Translations under genes and position numbers: made by a program
In this document: positions 1-15,200 of the stretch, one piece after another
Numbering within the stretch: the stretch's first letter is position 1
Layout: every line of letters starts with the position of its first letter
Notes under the pieces: model-generated
Database searches by the model: none
What the model was told of the DNA's origin: nothing
The model's input: the letters and a program-made list of their open reading frames with translations, nothing else
From: Sclerurus mexicanus
Lineage: Eukaryota; Chordata; Aves; Passeriformes; Furnariidae
Assembly (NCBI GenBank): GCA_013396755.1
Contig: VWZF01002394.1
Span: 62,001 to 126,000, forward strand
Direction: 5' to 3'
Length of the DNA stretch: 64,000 nucleotides

Positions 1-1368
1 TCTGTAGCTATGAGAAGTGTTTGCTCTGATATGGGAAGAAGACAACAAAACAGCAGCCCGTTTGCAGTTTCATGCACAAAACCTACTTTTGAACATCAGA
101 GAGGAGCAAAGTATGGCTAACTGGCTTGGGTTAACACAGGTTAATAAGCATTCACAAAGAGTCAGACCAGCTTCAAGTATGTTTAGCCTATCCTGAAACA
201 TAAATATGTAGAATAACTTAAAATTTGGGGGATAGGGATGGGACAACATAATCCAGCGAGAAAAAGTCTCGCATTTTACCAATTTGGAGAAGAGGGAAAC
301 GCACAACATGTTTCCTTTGGGAAGTAAATTTAACTCAAACAAACCCCTTTGCCATTGTAACTGTGTGCTAGGGACTATGCCAGCAAATCCAGAAGTAAAG
401 CCAAGCTTGAAGGTTGGAGGAACTGTTAATTATTAGCTGCCTCCACTATCTATCTTCTTCAAATCATATGAAAAAAACCCCAGTTGAACAACAGGATGTA
501 GAGTTAAAATTTAACTGTTTGCTTCCTCAAAAGTAGCCTCAAGGCCAAGTGCAGCACAGCAATGATACAGCAAATAGTCATCCTTTTATTATTCTATGCT
601 GCAGATACCACTCTACCCACGTGCTAGTGTGCAAACCCAGAACAATTTACAAGAAATAGAAACTGCAATATATCTGGACAAGCTAATTCGAGGGTATGTA
701 AATATTTTCACACAGCTCACACACATCTAGAGATATGAAAAAAAAAAGGAAAGAAAAACAATTCAAGCTTCTACAATCTTTTTAATCTTGAACCACTGCA
801 ATGCAAATTTAGGAGCCAGATACTCACACAGCCACCAGTTCTTTCAATAAATGCATGCACATCTGGTAAAGAGCAGGGAATACAAGAAAAAGAATCATCT
901 CTACCAAATCAACTCCACTAACCAGGCACTGCCAACTTCAGGCTGTCCTGAAGGACAGGACAACTCATTACACTAATACCACAAATTCACACCAAGCAAA
1001 TACCCTTCAGGTTTGTGTTGACTGATATTCCAGAAGCGTTGTGCAGGAAAACTCCACTCCAGGTTTCCTTCTCTGCTCCTCCCCAGTTCCTCACAAGTGA
1101 AGCTGTGACAGCACACACATGGACCGGCAGAGGGGACAGGAGAAGCATTGTGTGGTGCTGCACAGGTATCTTTACCAGCAAGCTGGAAAAAGCTGCCAGG
1201 CTTTTGGGAAGAGTGGAGTAATAAGTAGGGGAGACAACAGCTCAACAGTGAAAATGGTGACTATCAGATAAAAAGAGTGGGCAAACAAAACTCCCCAAAA
1301 GAGAGACTAAGTTACAGTGTAAAAAGTTACAAATCAAAAAGGGGGGGGCAGAAAGGCAAATAAAAGCC

Positions 1369-1454
1369 ACCCCCGAAACAACCAACCAAAACCAAACCAC
1401 CAAAAAACCTCCACTCCCCACACATTTCCCCCTTTCCCACCCCAAAAGCCCCAA
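1369..1454. repeat. A/C-rich low-complexity tract
   Basis: The plus strand is almost entirely A and C here, with CCAAC and CCAAAA units. It follows a run of eight G at about 1341-1348. It is simple sequence inside ABI1 intron 2, and no function is claimed. Confidence 0.6.
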
Positions 1455-2084
1455 AATTCAAACCACCACATGAGTTTGAGGAAGAGCAAAAAGTCACTTC
1501 AAGGGGATATTTCCTTCATGTAAAAATATCTAACATCCAAACCCATAAGATTAAAAAAAAAATCCTAAAATTACACCACCATTTTTACTGACAGCTTTTC
1601 AGACCATTTCATGGCCTTCAAACAAATGCCCTGTGCTGCACGGCGCTGCAAAGCAGTAACTTTTCAATTTGTCCCTAAGCTCAATCAGACAAGAAGGAAT
1701 GTACTGTAAGCTGCTACTTTCTCTAAAGCCAGGAGACAAGGAAGGCCGAGCAGCTTGTTATTGGCAAATCTTCTGTAATTTTGACATTGTATCCCTTTTT
1801 CGATTTTTCAGTTTGTGGTTGAATATAGGGTTGGGTCTGTTACTAACACTTCATTTCAAGTAAGTAAAGCCCTGGGTACAGAGCAATCAGTGTTGTACAT
1901 ACCTGAATGTTAACAGAATGCACCGGAATTGCTTTAGACAAACAAAACCACAGACTCAAGACGTGCCAGCCATGCAGGCAGCATGACCTGTTACCACTTC
2001 CCATGCCCTTGCTGTAATCACACATCCTGAGCCTCCATAACATGTTTTGCACAACCTTGATGCTGTACTTCACCAAAGTAATCT

Positions 2085-2581
2085 GTTCCACACCTCAAGT
2101 GCTGAGTGCACCTTGGGGCACCTCAGTGCAAGAAGGACATCAAACTACTAGACAGTGTCCAGAAGAGGGTGACCAAGATAGTGAAAGACCTCAAGGGAAA
2201 GCCATACAAGGACAGGCTGAGGTCACTTGGTCTGTTCAGCCTGCAGAAGAGAAGGCTGAAGGCTCATGGCAGCCTACAACTTCCTCAAGGGGGGCACCAT
2301 GCAGGAAAGGTGCTGATCTCCTCTCTCTGGTGAGCAGCAATAGGACATGAGGAAATGGAATGAAGCCATGTCAGGGGAAGTTCAGACTGGACAACAGGAA
2401 AAGGGTCTTCACCAAAAGGGTGTGTGCTCACTAGAACAGCCTCCCCAGGGAAGTGGTCAGGGCCCCAAACGTGTCAGAGTTTAAGGAGCACATGTATGAT
2501 AAACTTAGTTATATGGTTGAGTTTTAGGGAGTCAGAATGCATGACCTTTATGGGTCCCTTCAAACTTGAAATGATTCTATG
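2085..2581 (+). mobile_element. CR1 LINE, 3' fragment
   Basis: This is the 3' end of a CR1 non-LTR retrotransposon in the plus orientation. The frame at about 2106-2250 translates to a recognisable decayed C-terminal part of CR1 ORF2: a KKDIKLLDSVQKR segment, then LGLFSLQKRRLK, matching the post-reverse-transcriptase region of the family. Downstream the sequence follows the usual CR1 tail and ends in ATGATTCTATG at 2571-2581, the characteristic avian CR1 3' end. The frame is broken by stops, so the copy is inactive. It is 5' truncated, as most CR1 copies are. Confidence 0.88.
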
Positions 2582-5352
2582 CTAAAGAGAGCATTATTGA
2601 ACATCAAGTTAAGGAAGAGAACAGTATCCAAACCCGAGTTGTGAAATTCCCTTAATCAAAGGGCATTAAAAGAATGGCATGACAAAAAAACCCTAAGACC
2701 TCTAGTCAAAGACTAGCCAATTGGAACACTAGATATGACATCCCATCACACTGGCAATTCATCAAATATAGTATCTCACTTCAGAAAAAACTGCCTCATG
2801 TGACAAAATACTGGGCAAAGACACTGAATCTTGTCAACTGCAAACTATAGTATATATGGGACAGAGAGTGGTGCAGAGAAAGTTTAGTCTCCTTCCTCGA
2901 CCTCTGGAACAACTGTCTATGCTTACTATTTTATGTTTGAATATGACAGGTAAGATCTGTTCTACTACCTGTAAAAATGATCCATAGCTTCAGATTTAGT
3001 TGGTAACAGCAGTAAAATACATATAGTTGAATGTTAAAAACTTTCTAACACCAACAAGTATTTTCTACAGGCTCATACACCCAGACTATAAATTGCAGTG
3101 TTAACAAAAGGAAACATAACTTAAGAAACAAACACTAAGGTTCTTGCACTATCTCTTAATAAATTACAAAAAAGAAACAAACAAACAAAACAAATCCTCA
3201 CACTTTGTAATCTTCCTAAACTCAGCTTTACTATTAACCCTTGTTGTCATTCTCCAAAATTACAAGTTGCACTGTCCTGCTATATAGTTTACACAACAAG
3301 CTTCCCTGAAATGAAATTGATGGGACTAATGAGACTAAGAACACAAACCTGTTTCTGTTTTAGAAATACAGGTTTATTCCACTGCTACTTCCACAAAGAA
3401 ACATTTAACAAGACTCTAATAGACAAGTTATGGATAATTGAGTAATAGCATTGAAGGGATCCCGGACAAGGCACACTGTACAGGCCACCTGCAAGGAAGT
3501 CCGTTCGATCTACAAAAAGAACAATAAAAGGCCCAGCTCTAATGAGCTCAGCCAGACAGCTAACCTCTTCAGGGAGAGCACCATTTTATGCTGTTATTTG
3601 GTAAAGAAAATGGAAAACTCAGCATATTCAACACAGGAAATGCAAACATATTTAAACTGCAAGAGAAATATTCTACAGAAAAGATCAATTATAGGTTCAA
3701 GGCACATCAGGCATGAAAAAGCACAAGTGACTAGTTTGGGGGTTTATGACATCCCATGCAATCAGATGTCTGCATGATGTCACAAAGTGCATATTTCACT
3801 AACTCTTGATGAAAGTGCTAGTAATGCGAGCATTTACCTTCATGACTAATGCTTATATATTGTATGAATCCCACCAAGATACTGCCTGAGAAACTTAAGA
3901 ATTTACCTGAAGAACTAATTTATTTCCATCTCTTGTCTGAGCACTAAGCAAGCCTGGCCACATGGAAGACATGGAGAGGAGTGTCAGCACAATCAGCATT
4001 TGTCACCCTTCTTTATCTCGGTGCACACACTCATTTAGTCCAAGGGGATCTTCTCCAAAGTATGAGGCTGTACTAGCATTGGGAATTAGAACTGTCAATT
4101 CCATTGAGTAGAAACTGTTAGAACACCCAAGCTGTGACTGCACCAACTCAATTACAGACCAAAGCTGGGCAGTTTGGTGAGCATTTGCCTCTTCCCAGTT
4201 CTTCAGCACAGACTTCTGGTTAAGTCAATCAACATCAGAGAAGCATATAAAAAAACTGAAAGAAACATTGACAGAAGTACTGCCCTGTTATCAGTGCCCG
4301 GTAGGACCAATCAGGCAGAAGACTGATGCAACCTTTTATCATGTTCAGTTAGCCATCAAATGTGTGAAATGCAAGTCCCTAATTAGCTTTGAATAAACCT
4401 TCAACTCAAGGTACCATACTAGAAGCTTTATACTGGTTACCTTTCACCTTCACAGTAAAAAGGGGAAAGGCCTTTCTTAGCATCTTACCCTTCAAGAGAT
4501 AAATTCAAGACATCTTTAACAGCCCCTTGGATAGCCACCAGAATCAAGTCTGCTAAAGTACTGTCAGCTTATCAGTCGATCCACAGAAGAAAGTCAGTGC
4601 CAGCAACAAGCAAGGTACTAGACAAGAAGAAAAAGGGAGATGGTTTTTTTTCAGTTCCCCAAATTCTTTTCAGAATATAAGGATTTTAAGACCTTATTTT
4701 TTCACATACACAATTCTTCAATCCAATTTTCATTAAGGCTAATAGTTGCCCGAACACCACTGTCTAATGTCATCTGAGAATCCTCAGAATATCCTGCCAT
4801 GCCTTCTGAAGCTGCACCATGAAAGACAGGTCTCCTATCACCCCTGAAGCATTTAGACATCTGAGTTTCACCTTGTGTGTTTGCTTTGTATGTGGTGGTG
4901 GCAATGTGGGAGGCAACTGAAACAGATTTAAGAGCTGCAAATCCAGCAATGTTTTTTGGTAGGTTTATAGATAGAAGTTTCTCACACATTCCCTTTAGCA
5001 TGCAGACAAGTGACAATAGTAAGACAGACTCTCCAGAAAGCTTCATCTCCTGAAGTCCTGGTAAATCCAGGCCTCTTAAGGTAAAAGGCTAGAGGAGCCA
5101 GATAAGCCATGTCTCATGTAATCTGATATGTCACCTTCCTTTTTCTGCAGAGGGCTCACATTCAAGAGCTTTTACAGATTAACACAATGAACTAAGGCCA
5201 TCAACACAGATATATACAGCAACTTTCACAGTCCACATAACACATTTGTCATCAGCAGAGGGGGAAAGGCACTAGACAGATCAAAGAAAAAATAATAAAA
5301 GAAATACTAAGTCCTATTTCCAGAAGTAATTCATATGTAAATGCACATTTTT

Positions 5353-5395
5353 AAATATATTTGTATATATAAACTATATACATATGTATATATAC
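5353..5395. repeat. TA-rich microsatellite
   Basis: This is an imperfect alternating TA/TG tract inside ABI1 intron 2. It is simple sequence. Confidence 0.6.
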
Positions 5396-8300
5396 AAAAT
5401 CACAATGCATTTTACAAATATCCAATGGGGAGAAGGGTTTATAAAGTGTTGGTTGCAGCCTTTATTTTGACAGTTTATCATTGTATTTCTTAACTATGTA
5501 TGAACACAGGTTATATGTCAATTTAATCCTATGGAGCTAGCCTCTGCCTTAAGAATTTAAATCTCTTTCTTTATATACACTAGCAGGTTTTCTGATTCTC
5601 CAAGCAACTATCATCAGCATGAAGCAGACTAGATTTCAGCAAGGTTTGAAGATATTTTATACCTTCTCATGCATATTTTCTTCTGGGACATCAAGACAGT
5701 CAGGGTGAGAGGAAGTGGTCAGGGAGGGAAGTATACCACAGACATCCCATTTACTCAGGACAGTTTGCTTCCTACAGGGTTTTAGAATTCAGAAGCACTG
5801 AATGTAAAACAATAATTGCACATAGTTTCATAGCATGTTTCTTAAGCCACATTAATTTCAAGACATACTTTAAAAAAATTGATTTCTGACTGACAGAACA
5901 TATGCTTGCAAGTGTTTAAAAAAAAAAAAAGCCTCATTAAAATCAAGAAGCTGAAAACAAAAGCCAGAGAAGCAGGCTTAAAGATTACTGGCCATAGACA
6001 AATAGCCTCACCTTTAGCCTTTCTTTCAAAAGGAAGCCTAGGATTCACTGAGAATTGGACCCCAATTTCCAAAACACAACCTGTGGAGTGGCACACATAC
6101 CTATACAAAAGCACTGAAAAGGAAGAAGAGAGGCCTGTTCAGCTAAAGGATTATCTCTATAGATGCTTTTCAGAGTACCCTATTGGCAAATACAGTCACA
6201 CGTTCTGCCGGGGAAACTGAGCAGAAAGAGGACAGGGGGCAAGGACAGAACAGAAGGACTGGGAGCGGGTACATGACATTCTAGGACAAGAATCAGAGCA
6301 AAGAAACCAGCCCACTTGTCCAAGAGCCAGACTTCAGTCCATGCCTGATTTTTCTTTCCTGGTGCCAAGTGCAAAAGGGAGGACTGCTATGGAGGGCACA
6401 TTTTTATCCTTCAGACAGGACAGAGGGAAAGAAGCTTCTCACATTATTCTCACTTATTCTCTTCAAAGCATGTTCATGCAAGATGCTGAGAACATAAAAT
6501 GGGGCAGCTGACAGAAACCACGAAGTCTCACCTGTGAAATGCCACCTCAGAGAATTAGGGTCTATATAATATCTATGGAGAGATACAAGGATGTCTCATC
6601 ACACCCTCCCCCCCTGCTCCCCACCTTCCCCAGCTGAAAGAAAGACCATGCCAACACAGAGCATAAGGAGGGGAGGTCTGCAGAAGTATCTTTGGGAACA
6701 GGGAGAGGGGTGTGGGAAGTAAGACTGGCAGATGGTAGCTGAAGGCAAACGGAGTTTGAGTCCTACAGAGGCAGAGATTTTTAGCAGCTCTACAGAGGCC
6801 CTTGTTACAGAAAGAAAACAGTAAAAACAACAGTCCTCTCCCTCTTTCCCGTTGCATTGGTGAAATGCCAGAAGCACTTTGCTAAAGTTCACATAAGCAT
6901 GGGGGAAATGGAACTTCAAACATCTGGAGTATGGAGGTCAGACAGTGCTGCAGAAGCAGCTGGCCCCGCACGCAGGAGGCAGCTGTCTGCCAGGACTCTG
7001 TCAGTCGAGTGAAGGGAAGAGGTGGGATGGGTCTGTGGCTGAAGGAAGAGCCTGGAAAACGGCAGACTGAAGTTCTATTCCTGGCTCTGCCAGACTTCCT
7101 GTGCTACCAAGCAAGTAGTTTTGGTGTTTGGGCCAGCTTCTTGGAGCTGTGTACCTGTAGCAGCATTGAGAGTAGACACAGAGTGTAGGTGGGCGCAGCT
7201 ACAGGCACTGCTGCCACCGCTGCCTCCTCTGAGCACAGTGAAACACAAAGATCCCCCACGTTTCTCTGTAAAGCACCTTCCACCCATGCTTTTAATTGCT
7301 AATGGAAAGGCATAAGTGAGTTATTTCCTGTGCTTTGGCAAACCCCACTGCAGATTTAACTTTTTGAGAAATCAAACATACAAGCTGTGCAATAAGTAGT
7401 GCATTATGAACATTACTTGTTTAAAAAAAAAAAAGAAGTAAGCTCTCTAATATATGTTCATGGGATGTACAGCAAGTTTTTGTATTCTAGATAATTTTTT
7501 CTTTTCTTTCAAATTTAACTACTACTTCAATACCTTCAAGAGCCTGAGTATAATAAACAAGTAGAAAAAAATGCATCACTAATGTAGATCTCTGTGGGAA
7601 GACATGAAGAAGGGGAAACGGAGATTGTGTTTCTCTCTACTTGCCTTCTAAAGTCTATGGCTTTTGAGCACATGTTGGGAGTGGGGAGAGAGAGGAGTAG
7701 CTTTCATGGTGTTATTCCCTGCTCTAACATAAAATCCCCAATCCCTCCAGAATATGCTTTCCAGGATTTGCAGGAGACTCAGCTGTGGCTGAACTCCACA
7801 CCCCACCACTTCATAACCACTGCACAACAGGAAATACAGACCCAGCTCTGCACCAGACCAAAACCACAGCACATGGCAAATTAACAACTGGTAACCATCT
7901 CCTTGAGTTTCACTGTTCAACAAACACCTTTCTGAAGGTCAGTTCTCTTACTGAGTCCTCCCTTTGACCCATCGTCTCCTCTTCACTAAGACAGGATTCC
8001 AATAAGAGAACCACCAAGATAGAACCCCTCTCCTCTAAGTGTTCTACACAAGGAACTGAACGGACATTTCAATGATTAACCAAAACCAGTTCTGATTAAA
8101 ACCAGTCTTTAAAGTGGAAGACACTGCAAAAGAGAAGTGTTTCAACTGTGCACTCCTACTGATACATTTTTGACAGAACTACTTTGGGATGTGCAGTTAT
8201 AACATGTTATGTTCATATTGGATCTTAAAAAGCAGACAAATGCTTTTGATTACGTGAAGTCAAAATCCCAACTGCATGTGTAAGTGCATTTCAGTACGTG

Positions 8301-9179
8301 AAATGAGATTTCAGTAACTTCAAATATTTTTTGAATGAGTATTTCTGGAGATATGCATACATAAGTAGGCTTATTTAAAATTTTTTAAAAAAAGAAGAAA
8401 CAAAATATGCTTATGCAAGCTCCCACATAAGAGTTGCAGCATTTAAAGTGGTTGAATGAGTCCCTCTTTTCCTGACTGGAAGCAATGCACTTGTCTAGAA
8501 TTAAACAAAACATACAAACCTAAATATATTTTTGAATGAAGGAAAGCACATGGACAGAAAGGAAAAATGAAAACTGCTTCTTCAGTAGTTTGGACTCACT
8601 AAAGAACCACCATGAGAGTAGAACAAAATTGTATGTCAAACGAAAAGCATTTTGTGTGCCAAAAAAAGCAACATCGTAGGAGATGAACATGTGCAATTGC
8701 AAAGAGCACTGCAGGTGGCTGAAAAGGAAACCATCTAAAAAAAGCCTATAAAAAATAAACTCAACAGAACAAGTTGGAATTTTCTGAAAGTTTGTCTGAG
8801 GTAAGGAGCTGATAAAGCTGTAACAATGGCAAGTCAGAATGCTTATGCCTGATCAAAAAAAGAGCCCAAAGCCAAATCCCTCACATTTAGTTATAACTTG
8901 GCAAGTCAAATTGGGGAGAGCACGAAACAGAACAACAGCAAGAGAAAGTGAGCTAATACTGCCTTAGCTTTAATTTACCACCTGTTTAGTGCCTTAGTTT
9001 ATCATCTCTAATAGCAAAATAAAATACTTCCCAATAATAAAGGTTATGTTACAAGGATGACATAGAGGATTTATTGTACATATCAAAATAATTATGCTAA
9101 AGAATAAAAATTATTCTCATTTGTCACATGTATTTACTTGAATGCTTTCTACATCAATTTTCAGACACATACTTTTCTT

Positions 9180-9214
9180 AAAACAAAACAAACACCCAAC
9201 CACCAACCAACCAA
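9180..9214. repeat. (AACC)-like simple repeat
   Basis: An A/C-only stretch with three close CCAA units on the plus strand, inside ABI1 intron 2. Confidence 0.55.
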
Positions 9215-12200
9215 AATGAACAAAAGCCACACATCACACAAAAATGCCTCTCCTAAGCACCCCCTTCTCCACGTGAATTCAGGGCCTACAAGGTGTCTAG
9301 GATTGACAACTCTAGGACAGATCACTTCCCAAAGACATAAAACAGAGACAACATATGTTGGAATGATGCTGGGTATCTCTTAACCACCTGCCAACATAGT
9401 TAGGATTACAAATCATCCAAGGCACAATGTTATTTCTATAGCTCTTTGACCATATGCCATCTGATGGCAGTGACATAAGCTAGTGGGAGACGTGCTAGCT
9501 TTCAGTTGGGTCAGCGTTGCACCAGGAATAACTCATAAGTACTAATTAAAACAGACATCACATGTCTAAAGGCCATACTATCTACACCACAAACCATACT
9601 GGCTTAGTACCACAAACACAGCTTACCATAAATGAAACGTCTTTTTCTCTTCTTTTGTTTCCTAAATGTTCAAAGGTTGAAGATCGCATTTTGTCCAGAT
9701 AAGAATCACTTTTTCAAGATTTTTGACAAAAAAAGTAAGCAAGCATTTATGGCAAACAACTTTGTTGCAACACTAGGAGGTGCTACTCCACTGGAGGGTT
9801 AACCAGCAATGGCCAGGTTTTTTCCTCCTGTCCCCATTGCAAGAGGCTCATTCTCACTCACCATTGCAAGAAAAGACTTACTCCCCGTGAGTATGTATCA
9901 GTAAAATAAGGTTGCAGGAACAATCTTCAGCCACTACAGACTCCACTTACAAGTTTTCAGTACACTTATTCCACTCTATAGTTCACTTATTATCCATACT
10001 ACTACTTCATATACATACACATACTACTTCATATTATTTCAGCAAAGAGCTCTTCCCTGTCACTTGAATATCAAAACAACTAGGATCTGATGAGCTCCTC
10101 ACTATTGTTTTCAAAGACAAATACAGGGCAAGACAGTTCAATTTTCTGATGCAATCTCCCCTTTCTCAAATCCTCTTCAGTAAGCAGCTAACTTTTCTGA
10201 GGGCACATCAACACAGGACAAGCTTAGAAGCATCATGAACTTCCCTCAGCCTGAGCTTCTCCCAAAAACCCAGTTTCCACAGTACTGCACATGGAAGCCT
10301 AAGATATTCTAGCAAGAAAGAAGAGTTAACAAAAACTACCCCACGTTTCCTAAGACCACATTAGTATTTTGGACTGAGTCACACAGACTTCTTGTAATTT
10401 GGGATATATTAAATAAAAGCAGAAGACAGACAACTGAATCACAAGCATGTATGACGTTTACCAGTTTAACAGGGTGGGGAGGAAGGGCCAGGGCAGAGAT
10501 GCAATTGCTAAGACTGCTCTACTTCTCCACTGCCATTCTTATTTCCACACACAGCTCAAACAGGAAATTGCACATTGTTTCTGTAAATGGATTTCCCTCA
10601 GCCTCCTATTCTCGGCCAGGTATTACATGAAATACTGCAATTACATCTGTTGGTAACCTACAGATGGCCTCAACAGTCCCAGCAGCACTTAGCCCATACT
10701 GATCCACAACCTCATCCAGCAAAACGTTCTCTGACTAAGGTAGGCCACTCTGCCAGAGGACCTCGGCCCAAGAAAAAACATGCCACGAGTCAACCCCTCC
10801 ACCAGGACCATCTCAGACTTGTACATGCATGCAGTCAGAATGAGACCTTGGCTCCATCCTGTGCAAGCGCACCGGAACACAAACACCACAGCCTGAACCA
10901 GGCTGAAAGGCAGGACAAGTCTTGAAGAGAAAGTCTCGTGTGTAGACACAGGGAGGAGTACACCACTATGTCCCTGCTGCTGAATGTGCTATCCTATTGC
11001 TACAGTAAATTCATTAGTTAGATTGACCATGCGCTCAGAAATTAGCCATTTCCAGTGTGCAGTTATTAGCATAATGATTAAATCTGATTGCAAATGCGTG
11101 GAGAGAAGAGGAGCATCAGCCATTGGAGATGACACACAGAAAGAAGGCAGCTGAAGCGAGCAGCCAGAAATCTGCGGTTTTCAAGGCCTTGTCTCCAGGA
11201 TAATTGAGCCCACAATTCAGGGGGTAAGGGGCAAAGAACAAAACACTGTCTGGAACAAGAGAATATCACAAAAAAAGAGACTGGCCATCTCCTACTGTCA
11301 ACTTTGGGGCAAAAGTTAAGACACGCACTACAGAAATATTGACCCATGAAGTGTTCAAAGCTGAGGAAGGCAGGCTAGTGCCCTGGTGAAGGTGCTCCAA
11401 ACACCGCGGTGGGTTACAAGCCTCTGAACAGCACCACTGCGTTTCAAGAGGCAGCAGCACTGCTCCACAGTAACATCCTCCACGGACACCGACCCGTGCA
11501 GTACCAGACAGCTGAGCACATCCTGAAGAGTCACTGAACATCTGCAAGAAAGCTGATTGCACAGGAAAGTGGTGGAGATCAATATACTGCTACAGCTGCC
11601 TTGATCAGGGAGGGAGGTGTTGCTGGGGGGAGAAACATCTCCCCGAGAGATGACGGGGAACATCACAACAAAATTTAAGGGACTAAAAAAAGACAGCTGT
11701 GCAGACTTCTGTGGCCTACCTCTTCTCCACTGCTTTGGTAAAGTCTTGTTTTCCTCAGTGAGGTCAATGTACTTTTTGGATTTCAACTGTGTATGTCCAT
11801 TCAGCAATACAGAGTGCATTTATTCACAAAAGTATATAGCTCACATAAGCAACAACTATGCATTTGTTTTAACAACTACCATAATGAAGAAATCTAGGCA
11901 AATGGGCAGGGTACACAGAAAAATTAGCTTTATCCAAGTAACATCTGCAGACTGTTCAAAATTTGTTTTCCCCGGGATGTTTGCTTAAATCACATAATTG
12001 TTTGCAGAACCTCTGATTTCTAAAAATGCTTCTGAAAAAATTCACAACACATTTTCTTTATTCAGTTTCTCCTGATTAGATGATGCTTTTCAATATTCTC
12101 ACACTAGGTGACCAGTCAGTAGCATTCTCTCAAATGCATTCTAGGCAAACATTTCATATGGAAACCAGTATTTAAAAAGTTTTCAAAACAGTTTCCAAAA

Positions 12201-15200
12201 GAATAAATATTAGATACATTTAGTCGAAGTAATTCATTCAGCTCTAGTGGGGAAAACCTCTGAAGAATTTCTGCACTGACTGAAGGACTGTACATTTAAT
12301 GCAGCCCAGGGAAATACAGTCTCATAAAGATGTCGAGTTGAAAATAAAATGCAAGTAACAAAGTTGTGGTCCCCTCAATCTCCTTTTGCTCCCAGGTCTG
12401 GAGGTCTAGAAATAAGAAGCAAGCTAACTGGGACTGAAGCTTGATATTCTCTCTGCCAGCCCAGAAGCACACTGCACTGCAGGAAGAAAGCTTCAAGCAG
12501 CAAAATCCCAAGTGACTGAACTTGAATTTCTCTCAGTGAGAGCTTACAGAAACCATCCCCCGCTTCCTGAGCTTTTTGTTATTTGCTAATGTGCCACAGC
12601 CTGTATTCAGAAAAGGGAAAAACTTGTTATATAAACCAAAGCACCATGAACACCCCCAGAAGTTCTCCAGTTTTAGCATCCAGATGCCAGAGTACTATCA
12701 AATGCTTACCACTACATCAGGGGTGCTTCAAATTTGTAATATATTAAGCACTTCTGTGGTCAGCTGTCATGCTTCTGTCAAAATAAGGCACTAATGGACA
12801 TGTCTACAGGTCACAAGAATGAACACCATTCATAACACGGGATGTTAATATTACAAGTGCTCAATTATACATCAGTTTAGAAGGAGGTTAAAACAGTAAC
12901 ATGTAAGTGGTGAGCAGGCCATGCTCAATGTGCAGAGTGGAACTAATAAAAAAAAGGATGATCTACCTCCTATCAGCTACAGGCTTATAACCCCATCAGT
13001 GCTGGCTCAAAATACAGTGGTAGGTAAGGGATTAGATAGTTGAGAAAGTCTAATTTGTTTCAGGCCTTTTGACTGGACCTGTCTCTTTGTCTTAATGACC
13101 CATAATTACATGAAGTTAGCACATTTTTGTTATGACTTAGAGGTTTCTCCATTTCCCAAATGGAGATTGTCCTCAATTACTTCAGCATGTCACTCATCAC
13201 CACAGCAGGCAAAAAGTGCCTGAAGATGAAACACTGAAATAACATGATAATTTTACTGTTTCACTCTCAAATGCCACGATTCATCTGCCAAGACACACAC
13301 ACAGATCAACTGCGTAATTTCAAGTTTCAGAGGTTTTTTAATCTAGGTTTTCATTAGAAATTCAAAAACTATTTAGAGAAATAAACAAATTGCTAGTCCA
13401 CATATGATGGCATATTATTAGCTTACCATGCACTACATATAAGCTATTAGAGAGCAAAAATATATACACTGCTCAAAATTTTCAGTTAACACTTTTTTCA
13501 GCCTAGCTTAGGAAACAAGCCTTATCCACAGTACAACTCTTGTCTTTTAGTCCTGTACTACACTGGCCATTGCTGCATCTTGCTCAATACTTGACTTAAC
13601 AACACACGTAAGAAAATCCTATAAATGGACCAAGAAGGATCAGCTTCCCAAAGACGATGTTTATCTCCTTTCCAGTCAGATAAAGGTTGATTTGTGGTTT
13701 GAAGGCTTATCCTGCAACCTTATACAGCCTAGTTTTGAACACAGTTCAAAAATAAAACAAAATGAAGAAAAAATAATCCTATAAGGCACCAAGTTCCACA
13801 AGGAAGCAGCATTTCCTACATTCAAATCAAGACCTTTAGTCATTCAATTTCCTTATTCTTGTATTTTCAAATGATGGCCCAACTGACCTCTCCTGAAGCA
13901 ATGATATGTTTTGCTATTTCCATCATGACCCCGGTTAACTCTCAGGTCCCCATCCTACTTGTTCTTACTTTGTATAGAAGCCAAATAGCTTTTAATCACA
14001 CTCTTGTTGCTCTTGGTTTTGTCACATACAGGAATTTGAGATAGCATGACAAGATCAGGTTGACAAGATATTATTCGTCTCTTGCAGGCAAGGACAGAGA
14101 AGCCAGTACGAGAAACAGCAAGGTATGCTTCAATCCTGGTGTGAGACCACACTGAATTGTACTGATGGATCTACTGTAAATAATCATCCTAGGACAACAT
14201 GTGAGGGGGGATAAAGCAAGTGCTTTTAGGCATGAACAACTAAAGCTACAAAACCACTGCACATTAGTACTCATACAAGGATCATTCAGCAAAAAGCCAT
14301 GGCTATTCAGCAGATTCTCAAAGAGAAAGCAAACGACATACAAGACTATGATTCTATGGTCACATACTACTTACAGTTTTGTGCCCAGAAGATACAATTA
14401 GGCACAGTATGAGGCAAAATCATTAAATAATCTATTTGTTGGAACCAGAAATTAATATTAGAAAGGAAACTTACCATTTTAATAATGTGTTTTTTTGGAA
14501 TTAAGGAATGGGCTGATCTATTTTTATGGTGTTTACTTCTACATGCACAGTGAGCATTCCAAACGGAAATGATAATAAAAGTGTTCTCTGCATATATATG
14601 ACCCGTGAGCTTTTACAACACATGCATAACAGTTATCAACAGGTCCCAGAAGAGGACCCTGCTAATAAGGAGAATAAAATCAAACGCAACAGCAACGTAA
14701 AAAGTGGGAGTGTGTTAGTACTGACTTATAAAACACTGGTGTAAATTGTTACTTGGTTTTCCATCTGCAGATCAACATTAACTAAGCACTTATGTGCCCC
14801 CAGTTTAACCATCCAGGGGCAAGCACCAAGCAATCCCCTTCTGAATGGCACAAGAAGTCCAGCCACAAGCACCCAGCAGATCCTGTTCGCGTCCTTGAGT
14901 GGCAGATTACAAAGAGGGGCAGCTTCACTGATGCAGTACAACCAAGACTCATCTGCTCCACAGTAAGTTTGTTGTACTTGCTTTTCACCTCCTTTCCCCC
15001 ACATACAGCCAGCTCAAGCACAGCGCTGCCCAGCTGTCAAGAAAGCCAAGGTCCCAAATAGCTGTGTTGGATGGCATAGGCATGGCAACTAAATGCTTTG
15101 GTAGCTGGTTGCCTGTTGCTATATTAGCACAATACCCTTATCATTGCCTCGTACTCTGCATTTATACAACTAGAACATTGTCAGAGATAACAAAACCTTC

